A model generated the notes under the pieces. The model searched no databases, was not told the DNA's origin, and worked only from the letters and a program-made list of their open reading frames with translations. This document shows, one piece after another, positions 28,084-37,001 of a stretch of 64,000 nucleotides of DNA. Numbering within the stretch: the first letter of the stretch is position 1; every line of letters begins with the position of its first letter. Made by a program: the position numbers and the translations under genes. The stretch is from Flavobacterium marginilacus. Lineage in GTDB: Bacteria; Bacteroidota; Bacteroidia; Flavobacteriales; Flavobacteriaceae. The stretch covers positions 3,968,001 to 4,032,000 of the forward strand of contig NZ_CP113975.1 in the NCBI RefSeq assembly GCF_026870155.1, read 5' to 3'.

Positions 28084-29091
28084 ATGGAAGATATAACCAC
28101 AACTGAAAATATGACCGAAAGCGTAAATTTTCAATCCCGAATCAACTTGGAACCGCTTTTAAACAGTATCAATGCTATTAAACAAGAACTCGAAACTGTT
28201 ATCGTGGGGCAGAACAAAATGATTGATCAGCTGTTGGTCGCTATCCTGTCCAATGGTCATGTTTTGCTTGAAGGTGTTCCGGGCGTTGCCAAAACGATTA
28301 CGGCAAAACTTTTGTCCAAAACTTTAAACATTGGCTTCAGCCGGATTCAGTTTACACCTGATTTAATGCCTTCTGATATATTAGGAACTTCCGTTTTTGA
28401 CCTGAAAAAATCAGAATTCGAATTCAAAAAAGGACCTATTTTCTCCAACTTGATTTTGATTGATGAAATAAATCGTGCTCCTGCAAAAACTCAGGCAGCC
28501 CTTTTTGAAGTTATGGAAGAACGCCAAATTACCATTGATGGCGTGACCTATGCTCTTGACACGCCTTTCTTGGTTATTGCAACCCAAAATCCAATTGAAC
28601 AGGAAGGAACCTACCGCTTGCCAGAAGCACAATTAGACCGTTTTTTATTCAAAATTTCTATCGAATATCCAAAAATAGACGAAGAAATTGCCATAATCCA
28701 AAGAGAACATTTACTACAGAACCAAGGCAAACTGGACAATATTAAAACCCTGCTTTCATCGGAAGAAATTAAGCAGTACCAAACATTGGTCAAACAAATA
28801 ATTGTAGAACAAAACCTGCTGGAATACATTGCTAAAATTGTGGTTAACACTCGTGAAAACGCCTTTTTATATCTTGGTGCTTCGCCTCGTGCTTCGATTG
28901 CGATTTTAAACGCCGCCAAAGGTTTTGCTGCAATACGAGGACGCGACTTCGTGACTCCCGAAGATATTAAGGAAGCTGCAATTCCTGTTTTACAGCACCG
29001 TGTCATAGTAACTCCTGAACGTGAAATGGAAGGAATTACGAGCATCGAAATTGTCAAGCAAATATTGGAGAGCGTGGAGATTCCGAGGTAG
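28084..29091 (+). CDS. MoxR-family AAA+ ATPase
   Basis: 335 residues with Walker A GVPGVAKT (about 65-72), Walker B LILIDEINR (near 122-130), sensor-1 IATQNP and the family's LPEAQLDRFLF motif. MoxR ATPases act as chaperones for vWA-type or DUF58 partners. In this organism its usual neighbour, DUF58, is separated from it by an inserted restriction-modification pair. Confidence 0.9.
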   Translation: MEDITTTENMTESVNFQSRINLEPLLNSINAIKQELETVIVGQNKMIDQLLVAILSNGHVLLEGVPGVAKTITAKLLSKTLNIGFSRIQFTPDLMPSDILGTSVFDLKKSEFEFKKGPIFSNLILIDEINRAPAKTQAALFEVMEERQITIDGVTYALDTPFLVIATQNPIEQEGTYRLPEAQLDRFLFKISIEYPKIDEEIAIIQREHLLQNQGKLDNIKTLLSSEEIKQYQTLVKQIIVEQNLLEYIAKIVVNTRENAFLYLGASPRASIAILNAAKGFAAIRGRDFVTPEDIKEAAIPVLQHRVIVTPEREMEGITSIEIVKQILESVEIPR

Positions 29092-29146
29092 GTTTCAAAT
29101 TATAAAAATTGTAGGTTTGTATTTTAAACTCTAATGTTTCAATTCG

Positions 29147-30238
29147 ATGAAAGTAGTATCATTTTTTGCAGGAGCTGGAGGGCTTGATTTAGGCTTTGAA
29201 AAGGCTGGTTTTGATGTAATATGGGCAAATGAATACGACAAAGAAATTTGGGCTACGTATGAAAAAAATCATAAAAAAACAATTTTAGACAGGAGAAGTA
29301 TTGCTGATATCCCTTCAAATGAAGTTCCTGATTGTGACGGAATAATTGGTGGTCCACCTTGTCAAAGTTGGTCGGAAGCAGGTTCAAAAAGAGGAATCGC
29401 CGATAAACGAGGCCAACTGTTTTATGAATTTATAAGGATTTTGGCAGATAAAAAACCAAAGTTTTTTTTAGCTGAAAATGTATCTGGAATGTTATTACCT
29501 GCACACAAAGATGCTTTAGCAAATATAAAACAAATGTTTACAGATATTGGTTATAATTTGACATTCCAATTATTGAATGTTTCGGACTTCGGTATTCCAC
29601 AAGATAGAAAACGTGTTTTCTTTATTGGGTATAGAAAGGATTTAGGAATAAAGTTTACTTTTCCAAAACCAACTACTCCTGAAAGTAAAGTTACACTTGA
29701 AAAAGCGATTGGAGATTTAAAAGATACTGCATTACCTGCAAAATCAGGAAATTACACTAATGGAAATGATTGCAAAGTATTGAATCACGAATATATGATT
29801 GGAGGTTTCTCTTCTATGTTTATGTCAAGAAATAGAGTTCGTTCTTGGAATGAAGTTTCTTTCACGATTCAAGCTGGTGGTAGACACGCTCCGATACATC
29901 CACAAGCACCAAAGATGAATTTTATTGAACAAAATATTAGAGAATTTGTAAAAGGAAAAGAACATCTGTATCGAAGATTAAGCGTTCGTGAATGTGCAAG
30001 AATCCAAACTTTCCCTGATACCTTTTCTTTTGAATATAATAGTGTTGTAGCTGGTTACAAAATGATTGGAAACGCTGTTCCTGTTAGAATGGGAAAGGTT
30101 TTAGCTCAAAAAATATATTCTGATTTGGATGGGCTAAATGTTAATCAAAATATTAATCAAGAAAGTATTCTAACTGAAGTAAATGGAAATATTGTACTTG
30201 AAAAAATGAACGAAATAATTAAAAGTGTATCAGCATAA
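29147..30238 (+). CDS. DNA cytosine-5 methyltransferase, M.HaeIII-like (predicted GGCC)
   Basis: A 363-residue C5-MTase: motif I FAGAGGLDLGF (6-16), motif IV GGPPCQSWSEAGS with catalytic Cys near 70, motif VI ENV near 110, motif VIII QDRKRVFFIG near 152, target-recognition region about 190-280 (FMSRNRVRSWNE), motif IX RECARIQTFP near 281, motif X GNAVPV. Resemblance to remembered M.HaeIII sequence is strong, including EHLYRRL and HPQAP, so methylation of GGCC is predicted. Its stop overlaps the restriction gene by one base. Inserted between moxR and DUF58. Confidence 0.92.
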   Translation: MKVVSFFAGAGGLDLGFEKAGFDVIWANEYDKEIWATYEKNHKKTILDRRSIADIPSNEVPDCDGIIGGPPCQSWSEAGSKRGIADKRGQLFYEFIRILADKKPKFFLAENVSGMLLPAHKDALANIKQMFTDIGYNLTFQLLNVSDFGIPQDRKRVFFIGYRKDLGIKFTFPKPTTPESKVTLEKAIGDLKDTALPAKSGNYTNGNDCKVLNHEYMIGGFSSMFMSRNRVRSWNEVSFTIQAGGRHAPIHPQAPKMNFIEQNIREFVKGKEHLYRRLSVRECARIQTFPDTFSFEYNSVVAGYKMIGNAVPVRMGKVLAQKIYSDLDGLNVNQNINQESILTEVNGNIVLEKMNEIIKSVSA

Positions 30239-31209
30239 TGGCAAAAGTATCAACTCAAACAATAAATGGTAAAGCATTTGAATACGCTTTGTTAAATGAA
30301 TTCTTAGAACGTTTAAAAGTTACAACCTCTGTTACAGTTATCGAAAATGAACCATTTAAAACTGCTCTTAAATGTTTTGTGAGTTTTGATGAAAAAGAAC
30401 AAGGTAATTATAAATTAGTTGCAAGTTTTGCTGTTAATTTTTTACTTGATATAGAACCACGTTTAGCAAATGGAATTGACGAAAATGACATTTTACAATT
30501 AGAAATTGTTGCAGATAAAGCAGGTCAAACAGGTGATGTTCGTGATGTTTTAGCCATTAGGTCGTTGCAAAAATGGGAGATTGGAATTTCAGCAAAAAAT
30601 AATCATAGAGCAGTTAAACATTCACGCTTGTCAAATGATATTGATTTTGGTCAAAAATGGCTAAGAATTCCTTGTTCTATTGAATATTTTGAACAAATCA
30701 AACCTGTTTTCAGTAATTTGATGAAATTAAGAACCGCAAGTAAAGGAACACAAAAATGGGATACTTTAGGAGATTATCACACATCTGTCTATGTTCCTAT
30801 TTTGAATGCTTTTAAAACTGAATTATTGAGATTAGACAAAGAAAATCCTGGAAGCGTGGCAGAAAGACTAGTTGAATATTTAATTGGTAATCAAGATTTT
30901 TACAAAGTCATTAAAGGAAAAAACAAAGTTGAAATACAAGCCTACAACTTACACGGCACATTGAATTTATCCTTTGAAAATATCAAACCAAAAGCTAAAA
31001 TTCAAAGGTTAAAATTGCCTAATAGATTGATCGAAGTTGTTTATCAAGAAAATTCTCAAACAACCCTTTTAGTAACTCTAAATGAAGGCTGGCAAATTTC
31101 TTTTAGGATTCATAACGCAAGTTCTCGAATTGAGCCATCATTAAAATTCGACATTAACTTAGTTTCAGCTCCACATTCGCTTTTTTCAAATCAATTATTT
31201 ATTGGGTAA
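30238..31209 (+). CDS. HaeIII-like type II restriction endonuclease
   Basis: A 323-residue protein with an early KAFEYALLNEFLERL segment and GDVRDVLAIR ... WEIGISAKNNHRAVKHSRLS (about 97-132), the D...(E)xSxK arrangement of a PD-(D/E)xK nuclease core. I recognise it as HaeIII-family; with the adjacent M.HaeIII-like methylase, cleavage of unmethylated GGCC is expected. Start ATG overlaps the methylase stop (TAATG), so modification comes first on the same message. The exact catalytic residues are my reading, not verified. Confidence 0.82.
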   Translation: MAKVSTQTINGKAFEYALLNEFLERLKVTTSVTVIENEPFKTALKCFVSFDEKEQGNYKLVASFAVNFLLDIEPRLANGIDENDILQLEIVADKAGQTGDVRDVLAIRSLQKWEIGISAKNNHRAVKHSRLSNDIDFGQKWLRIPCSIEYFEQIKPVFSNLMKLRTASKGTQKWDTLGDYHTSVYVPILNAFKTELLRLDKENPGSVAERLVEYLIGNQDFYKVIKGKNKVEIQAYNLHGTLNLSFENIKPKAKIQRLKLPNRLIEVVYQENSQTTLLVTLNEGWQISFRIHNASSRIEPSLKFDINLVSAPHSLFSNQLFIG

Positions 31210-31300
31210 AATACACCATACTAATGCTGGAATTTGTTTAAAATCGATAATAGATTGAATACCTTATCGTCGTAATCAATCACTATACAAAGCATATACT

Positions 31301-32632
31301 ATGAAACCAATAAAAAGTTTATACATCAACAATTTCTTTTTCTATGCGCTTTTGGGCGTTATGGGATTGTTCATTTTGGCCTTTATTTTCCCAGCCTTGT
31401 ACAATGTCGCTTGGTATGTGCTGTTGGTTCTATTGACTTTTTTAGTTCTGGATATCATAATTCTGTTTTTTGCCAAAGACGGTATTGAAGGGACACGGAT
31501 TATGTCTGAAAAACTTTCCAATGGTGATGATAATGAAATAAAAATCAGTATTAAAAACTTTTATACCTTCCCTATTTCAATAAAAATAATTGACGAAATC
31601 CCTTTCCAGTTCCAAGTCCGCAATTTTGAAATCAAACGAAAAGTAAAAGCGGCTTCACAAAACGAAATCCAGTATTATCTGCGCCCCACAGAGCGTGGCG
31701 AATATTCGTTCGGGAATTTGAATATCTATGTTTCTTCTCCTTTATTTTTAATTTCGAGACGGTTTCAATTCGATAACGGAAGAATAGTTCCGACATATCC
31801 ATCCTACATTCAGCTACGAAAATACAGTTTAATGGCTTTTTCTAACAATTTGTTTCAATACGGTATCAAGAAAATCCGCAGGATCGGCCACACGATGGAA
31901 TTTGAACAAATCAAAGAATACAATCAGGGAGATGATATAAGAACGCTGAACTGGAAAGCAACGGCCAAGAAAAATGCACTAATGGTCAATCAGTTTCAGG
32001 ACGAAAAATCGCAGTCAGTTTATATGATTATTGACAAAGGCCGTGTAATGAAAATGCCATTTAATGGACTAAGTCTGCTGGATTATGCCATCAATGCCAC
32101 CTTGGTTTTATCGAATGTTATCTTGAAAAAACAGGATAAAGCAGGAATGTTTGCCTTTTCGAAAAAAGTAGAAAACCGGGTTTTTGCCGAAAGGCGCGCT
32201 TCGCAAATGCACAAAATTCTGGAAACCTTATATAACATCAAAACTGATTTTTTTGAAAGTGATTTCAGCCGTTTGTACACGGACATCAAAAAAAACATCA
32301 ATCAAAGGAGTCTGATTATTTTGTACACCAATTTTGAAACGATGGACGCTCTGCATCGGCAGCTTCCTTATTTGAAAGGAATAGCAAAAAATCATTTATT
32401 GGTTGTAGTTTTCTTCCAAAACACAGAACTCAACGAAATCATCATCAAAAAAGCCGAAAATATTCAAGAAGTATACGACAAGGTAATCGCCGAAAAATTT
32501 TCATTCGAAAAAAGATTAATCGTCAACGAACTTAAGAAATACGGTATTTATTCTGTCCTTACCCAACCGCAAAATCTGACTTTGGACACCATTAATAAAT
32601 ATTTAGAAATCAAAGCAAGGGGGATTTTGTAA
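31301..32632 (+). CDS. DUF58-domain protein (MoxR partner)
   Basis: 443 residues: two N-terminal membrane helices (about 12-57), then the DUF58 core with QGDDIRTLNWKATAKKNALMVNQF (about 205-230), including the RxxxWKATA signature, and a vWA-like C-terminal part. It normally pairs with MoxR in an operon; here the genes are about 2.2 kb apart because of the restriction-modification pair. The 91-base gap ahead of it has no clear -7 box, so expression may depend on read-through. Confidence 0.88.
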   Translation: MKPIKSLYINNFFFYALLGVMGLFILAFIFPALYNVAWYVLLVLLTFLVLDIIILFFAKDGIEGTRIMSEKLSNGDDNEIKISIKNFYTFPISIKIIDEIPFQFQVRNFEIKRKVKAASQNEIQYYLRPTERGEYSFGNLNIYVSSPLFLISRRFQFDNGRIVPTYPSYIQLRKYSLMAFSNNLFQYGIKKIRRIGHTMEFEQIKEYNQGDDIRTLNWKATAKKNALMVNQFQDEKSQSVYMIIDKGRVMKMPFNGLSLLDYAINATLVLSNVILKKQDKAGMFAFSKKVENRVFAERRASQMHKILETLYNIKTDFFESDFSRLYTDIKKNINQRSLIILYTNFETMDALHRQLPYLKGIAKNHLLVVVFFQNTELNEIIIKKAENIQEVYDKVIAEKFSFEKRLIVNELKKYGIYSVLTQPQNLTLDTINKYLEIKARGIL

Positions 32633-33030
32633 AAATTTCAGACTGCAGATTTTAGATTTTAGATTACAGATAGATCAGTATTCATAAAATAAAACTGCTT
32701 ACACAGAACAAAATTTTCAACACAAATTACATAACAATAGTTCTGACATATTTCTAGTCAATAACGATTCAATTAGAAGCACGGCATTCGTTTTTAAAAA
32801 TTTTTGACACTAATTACACTAATTTGCACGAATTAAGATTGCTATTTAATTACACAAAATCTTCTAAGCTGTAAAAATTTGTAAAATTTAGTTTCAATTT
32901 TGATAAAAATTAGTGTAATTGGTGAAATTCGTGTTTATCTTTTTTTAAATGCGAATGCCGTGAATTAGAAGGTTTTTAGAATTTAAAAAATGGTAGTACC
33001 TTAGCACCTCATAACTAAGCCTCTTTTCCA
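32633..33030. repeat. 398-base gap filled by a long imperfect inverted repeat
   Basis: No gene. The left edge holds GACTGCAGATTTTAGATT text, similar to the repeat in the aminotransferase. From about 32770 to 32970 the halves are partly complementary: CACGGCATTCG (32780-32790) against CGAATGCCGTG (32952-32962), and ACACTAATTACACTAATTTG against ATTAGTGTAATTGGTG. A degenerate dispersed palindrome is likely. Confidence 0.6.
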
Positions 33031-33816
33031 TTGAAACAAATCGCCTCCATACAAAATCCGTTTATTAAATCTTTGGTCTTATTACAGGAAAAAGCAAAAG
33101 CCCGTAAACAATCAGGAACATTTTTGATTGAAGGGAAAAGAGAAATTTCGCTGGCTTTGAAAGGCGGATACGTAATAGAAACGGTTTTGTTTTTACCCGA
33201 AGTATGCCCGGAAACCGAAACCCGAAAATTATCCGATAATGCCGAGTTAATTGAAATCAGCAGAGAAGTCTATCAAAAACTGGCATACAGAGATACCACC
33301 GAAGGAATTTTGGCAGTAGCCAAAGCCAAATCAATGCAGTTATCCGACTTGCAGTTATCCGAAAATCCGCTGATTCTTATTGCGGAAGCTCCAGAAAAAC
33401 CAGGGAATATTGGTGCATTATTGCGCACAGCTGATGCAGCAAATCTTGACGCCGTGATTATTGCCAATCCAAAAAGTGATTTGTACAATCCTAATGTTGT
33501 TCGTTCAAGCGTTGGCTGTTTGTTTACCAACCAGATTGCAACAGGAACTACTTCCGAAATTATTGCTTTTTTGAAAGAGCGGAACATTAATTTTTATTGT
33601 GCCACGCTGCAAAATTCTACTTCCTATCATACCCAGGATTATACATCGCCAACAGCATTGGTTGTTGGAACTGAAGCCACAGGCCTTACACAGGAATGGC
33701 GAGATATGGCAGCTCAAAATATTATTATCCCAATGCAGGGTGAAATTGACAGTATGAATGTTTCGGTAGCAGCCGCTATTTTGATATTTGAAGCGAAAAG
33801 ACAAAGAGGTTTTTAA
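33031..33816 (+). CDS. TrmH/SpoU-family RNA 2'-O-methyltransferase
   Basis: 261 residues with an N-terminal substrate-binding domain (SIQNPFIKSL, GTFLIEGKRE) and the SPOUT motifs EAPEKPGNIGALLRTADAA (motif 1), VGTEATGLTQEW (motif 2) and IPMQGEIDSMNVSVAAAI (motif 3, SAM-binding knot). It methylates a ribose in rRNA or tRNA; the site is unknown. The start is a TTG at 33031 with no earlier ATG. The 3' end overlaps a large hairpin. Confidence 0.88.
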   Translation: MKQIASIQNPFIKSLVLLQEKAKARKQSGTFLIEGKREISLALKGGYVIETVLFLPEVCPETETRKLSDNAELIEISREVYQKLAYRDTTEGILAVAKAKSMQLSDLQLSENPLILIAEAPEKPGNIGALLRTADAANLDAVIIANPKSDLYNPNVVRSSVGCLFTNQIATGTTSEIIAFLKERNINFYCATLQNSTSYHTQDYTSPTALVVGTEATGLTQEWRDMAAQNIIIPMQGEIDSMNVSVAAAILIFEAKRQRGF

Positions 33817-33863
33817 AATTAGATTTTTTAAAAGATTTTTTAATCTAAAAAAAATAGCCTCTT
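33804..33863 (+). terminator. Large hairpin at the end of the TrmH-type gene
   Basis: Arms AAGAGG (33804-33809) and CCTCTT (33858-33863), with inner arms TTAGATT and AATCTAA, form an extended A/T-rich stem that starts inside the gene's last codons. T-runs lie within the stem rather than after it, so termination is plausible but not certain. Confidence 0.4.
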
Positions 33864-33947
33864 AATTCCCATATCTAAATTCTGCTCCACAAAACCTTTG
33901 CAAATCTCCTGAAAATTTCTTATTTTTAAGAATTGAACCATGCCGTT

Positions 33948-36167
33948 ATGATAGAAATCGATATAGAAAAAGAAAACAAAGCAATTGCTCACGAATACAA
34001 AGAGCTTCTTCGCATTAGTTATCAAACCTTAACCACAGAGGATAAGAAAGTGATACGCAAGGCGTTTGATGTTGCTGTAGACGCTCATAAAGACCAGCGC
34101 AGAAAATCTGGAGAGGCCTATATATTCCATCCGATTGCTGTTGCCAAAATTGTAGCTTCAGACATTGGTTTGGGCGCAACTTCTATTGCTGCAGCCTTAA
34201 TGCACGACGTTGTCGAAGATACTCCCATTACAGTCAAAGACATCGAAAAGATGTTTGGACCAAAAATTGCTCAATTGGTCGAAGGCTTGACAAAGATATC
34301 ATTGGTACAAAAAGACCTTAATGTATCCATGCAGGCAGAGAATTTCCGCAAAATGCTTTTGACACTCAATGATGATGTTAGGGTAATCCTCATAAAAATA
34401 GCAGACAGACTCCATAATATGCTTACTATGGACTCTATGGAAGATTACAAACAGGTCAAACTAGCTTCAGAGACGTTATATATCTATGCACCATTGGCAC
34501 ATCGATTGGGGCTTTATAAAATAAAAAACAAACTCGAAGACTTAGGATTAAAATATACAGAACCAGAGAGATACAATAACATTGTCAGCAGAATAAGAGA
34601 AACTAAGGAAGAACAGGATCTTTACATCAAAGACATATCCGAAGTACTCAAAAAAGCTTTAGACGAAGAAAACATCGACTATATCATCAAAGGCCGTCCA
34701 AAATCCATTTATTCGATAAATAGAAAAATGCTGGCACAAAATGTAAGTTTTGATGAAGTCTATGACAAGTTTGCTCTGCGTATTGTTTACAAGTCAAATC
34801 CACATGATGAGAAATTCCTGGCCTGGAAAATATATTCCATCGTAACAGATCATTACAGACCCAGCCCTAGCCGATTGCGTGACTGGATATCTTCGCCAAA
34901 ATCAACTGGCTACGAAGCCTTGCACATTACCGTTATGGGACCAAAAGGACGCTGGGTAGAAGTACAGGTGCGAAGCGAACGCATGGATGAAATAGCCGAA
35001 AAAGGATATGCTGCCCATTACAAATACAAAAACGGAGCGACCGAAGAAAACGGTCTCGATGTCTGGTTAAATCTGCTCAAAGAAGCGCTTGAAAATTCGG
35101 AGACGAGTGCCGTCGATTTTGTCGAGGATTTCAAAATGAACCTGTACTCCAAAGAGATTTATATTTTCACCCCAAAAGGAGAAATCAAATCTCTTCCAAA
35201 AGGGGCAACATCGCTGGATTTTGCATTCAGCATTCATTCTGAAATCGGAATAAAAACAAGAGGAACCAGAGTCAACGGAAAATTAGTTCCGCTGAATTAT
35301 GAATTAAAAAGCGGTGATCAAGTTGAAATCATCACTTCGCCCCATCAAAAACCAACTGTCAACTGGCTTGATTTTGTAACCACTTCGAGAGCAAAAAATA
35401 AAATAAGAAACGTTCTCAATGAGAACACGAAAAAAATCGCCGAAGACGGAAAAGAACTGCTTACACGTAAACTGAAACATCTCAAAGTAACGCTAAACGA
35501 ACAGACAACTAACGAGTTAGTTAACTTTTTTAAACTAAAAACAAGTCTGGATCTGTTTTACAGAGTTGGCGTCGGATCAATTGACAACCAGCAGCTAAAA
35601 GATTATGCCAGCCAGAAAAGCAATTCTTTAATTAACTTTTTCAAAAATAAAATCAAGCGCAATAACAATGCTCCCAACGAGGATATCCACAAACAGGTTA
35701 TCAGCAGTAATTATGACATGCTGGTTTTTGGAAAAACGCAGGACAAACTCGATTATAAATTATCCAGCTGCTGCAACCCCATTCCGGGTGACGAAGTATT
35801 TGGTTTTGTCACCATAAACGAAGGCATCAAAATACACAAAAAAGACTGCCCGAATGCCATTGCCTTACAGTCCAATTATGCTTACCGAATCATGCAGGCC
35901 AAGTGGATCGACTCTACCCAGCAGGACTTCAAAGCCACCATCAACATTATGGGAATGGACAGTTTAGGACTTACAAACGAACTGACAAAAGTGATTTCAA
36001 ACAATATGAACGTGAATATACAAAGTATTTCACTCAATGGAGAAGCGGGTATTTTCAAAGGACAGATATCTGTAATCGTACCCAACATCACTATTTTGAA
36101 AAAACTAATGGACAACATCAAAAAGATTGACGGAATTGACAAAGTAACAAGGGTGTATAAAAATTAA
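33948..36167 (+). CDS. spoT: Bifunctional (p)ppGpp synthetase/hydrolase, RelA/SpoT family
   Basis: 739 residues from the ATG at 33948 (an in-frame TTG at 33933 is an alternative). Domains in order: HD hydrolase with HPIAVAKIV and MHDVVEDT (about 59-95), synthetase with GRPKSIYSI and KSTGYEALH (about 245-325), TGS (about 400-465, EIYIFTPKGEIKSLPKGAT), a zinc-finger-like SSCCNPIPGDEVFGF, and a C-terminal ACT (about 665-739). The HD residues look intact, so hydrolase activity is expected. It controls the stringent response. Upstream of fur and purA. Confidence 0.95.
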   Translation: MIEIDIEKENKAIAHEYKELLRISYQTLTTEDKKVIRKAFDVAVDAHKDQRRKSGEAYIFHPIAVAKIVASDIGLGATSIAAALMHDVVEDTPITVKDIEKMFGPKIAQLVEGLTKISLVQKDLNVSMQAENFRKMLLTLNDDVRVILIKIADRLHNMLTMDSMEDYKQVKLASETLYIYAPLAHRLGLYKIKNKLEDLGLKYTEPERYNNIVSRIRETKEEQDLYIKDISEVLKKALDEENIDYIIKGRPKSIYSINRKMLAQNVSFDEVYDKFALRIVYKSNPHDEKFLAWKIYSIVTDHYRPSPSRLRDWISSPKSTGYEALHITVMGPKGRWVEVQVRSERMDEIAEKGYAAHYKYKNGATEENGLDVWLNLLKEALENSETSAVDFVEDFKMNLYSKEIYIFTPKGEIKSLPKGATSLDFAFSIHSEIGIKTRGTRVNGKLVPLNYELKSGDQVEIITSPHQKPTVNWLDFVTTSRAKNKIRNVLNENTKKIAEDGKELLTRKLKHLKVTLNEQTTNELVNFFKLKTSLDLFYRVGVGSIDNQQLKDYASQKSNSLINFFKNKIKRNNNAPNEDIHKQVISSNYDMLVFGKTQDKLDYKLSSCCNPIPGDEVFGFVTINEGIKIHKKDCPNAIALQSNYAYRIMQAKWIDSTQQDFKATINIMGMDSLGLTNELTKVISNNMNVNIQSISLNGEAGIFKGQISVIVPNITILKKLMDNIKKIDGIDKVTRVYKN

Positions 36168-36500
36168 AACATCACAAAATAAACTTTAACAATAAAAATT
36201 GTGATATTCAAAACCAGAAAACAGCAGCAGATAATTCCAAAAAACATTTGGGCGTGCCGACATTAGGAAAAGAGACCTGCTAACAATATGACATACACCG
36301 TCTCTTTCCCTAATGCTGTCGGGCTATACGCTACGCAGCGGCGGATTGCTTCTATCCCTAACGCGGTAATCCAGAACCTGATTTATCATCGAGAAACACC
36401 TCAATAATAAAGTCTTAAACACCTATAAATAAAACTCAGGAAACAGAATTAAAACCCTATTTTTTTAAACTTTTAAAATAATAATTTATCTTTGCAGGAT
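36168..36500. other. 333-base gap with GC-richer inverted repeat
   Basis: No gene. About 36250-36380 is clearly GC-richer than the surroundings. Arms GCCGACATTAGGAAAAGAGAC (36256-36276) and their rough complement at 36300-36324 form a stem, followed by GGGCTATACGCTACGC and TTCTATCCCTAACGCGG. I recall this kind of text as a dispersed flavobacterial repeat, without a search. The last 15 bases contain the fur promoter. Confidence 0.55.
36487..36494 (+). promoter_or_regulatory. fur -7 box
   Basis: TATCTTTG matches TAnnTTTG exactly. It ends six bases before the chosen ATG (36501), so the transcript would be leaderless or nearly so. Confidence 0.65.
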
Positions 36501-36983
36501 ATGACACTCATTTCTACAGATAACAACAAAAATCAAGAGATTGTAAAAAATGTTTTTACAATGTATCTTGAAAATAAAGGACATCGCAAAACACCAGAAC
36601 GTTATGCTATCCTTCAGGAAATATACGAAAGTGAAGAACATTTTGATATAGAAAATCTATACCTCAAAATGAAAAACAAAAACTACCGTGTCAGCAGGGC
36701 CACCCTTTACAATACAATCGAACTATTATTAGACTGCGCCCTGGTCCGCAAACATCAATTTGGGCAAAATCAGGCACATTACGAAAAATCATATTTTGAC
36801 AAACAGCACGATCATATCATTATGACTGATACTGGTGAAGTAATTGAGTTTTGCGATCCGCGGATTCAGACTATCAAAAAAACAATCGAAGAAATTTTTG
36901 ATATCGAAATCACCAATCATTCCCTATACTTATACGGAAACAAGAAACAAGCAAAAACAGAAGAAAATACATTAGAAAATTAA
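36501..36983 (+). CDS. fur: Fur-family transcriptional regulator
   Basis: 160 residues: winged-helix DNA-binding domain ([17 protein letters not shown] to [11 protein letters not shown], about 28-77), then dimer/metal domain with HFDIENLYL and [17 protein letters not shown]. The usual CxxC zinc motif after HDH is absent (only one Cys, in EFCDP), so structural zinc is probably lacking or different. Likely senses iron or another metal. The reading frame begins at a TTG inside the -7 box; the ATG at 36501 is preferred. Only 18 bases before purA, so they are co-transcribed. Confidence 0.88.
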   Translation: MTLISTDNNKNQEIVKNVFTMYLENKGHRKTPERYAILQEIYESEEHFDIENLYLKMKNKNYRVSRATLYNTIELLLDCALVRKHQFGQNQAHYEKSYFDKQHDHIIMTDTGEVIEFCDPRIQTIKKTIEEIFDIEITNHSLYLYGNKKQAKTEENTLEN

Positions 36984-37001
36984 CTGCAAATAAAACATAG
37001 A

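Noticed and set aside
29092..31300. Transposon carrying the restriction-modification pair
   Set aside because: No transposase, terminal inverted repeats or target-site duplication is visible at the borders.
36250..36380. Integron attC-like site in the spoT-fur gap
   Set aside because: The TAACGC text looked suggestive, but there is no integrase, no cassette and no paired GTTRRRY core; a dispersed repeat explains it better.
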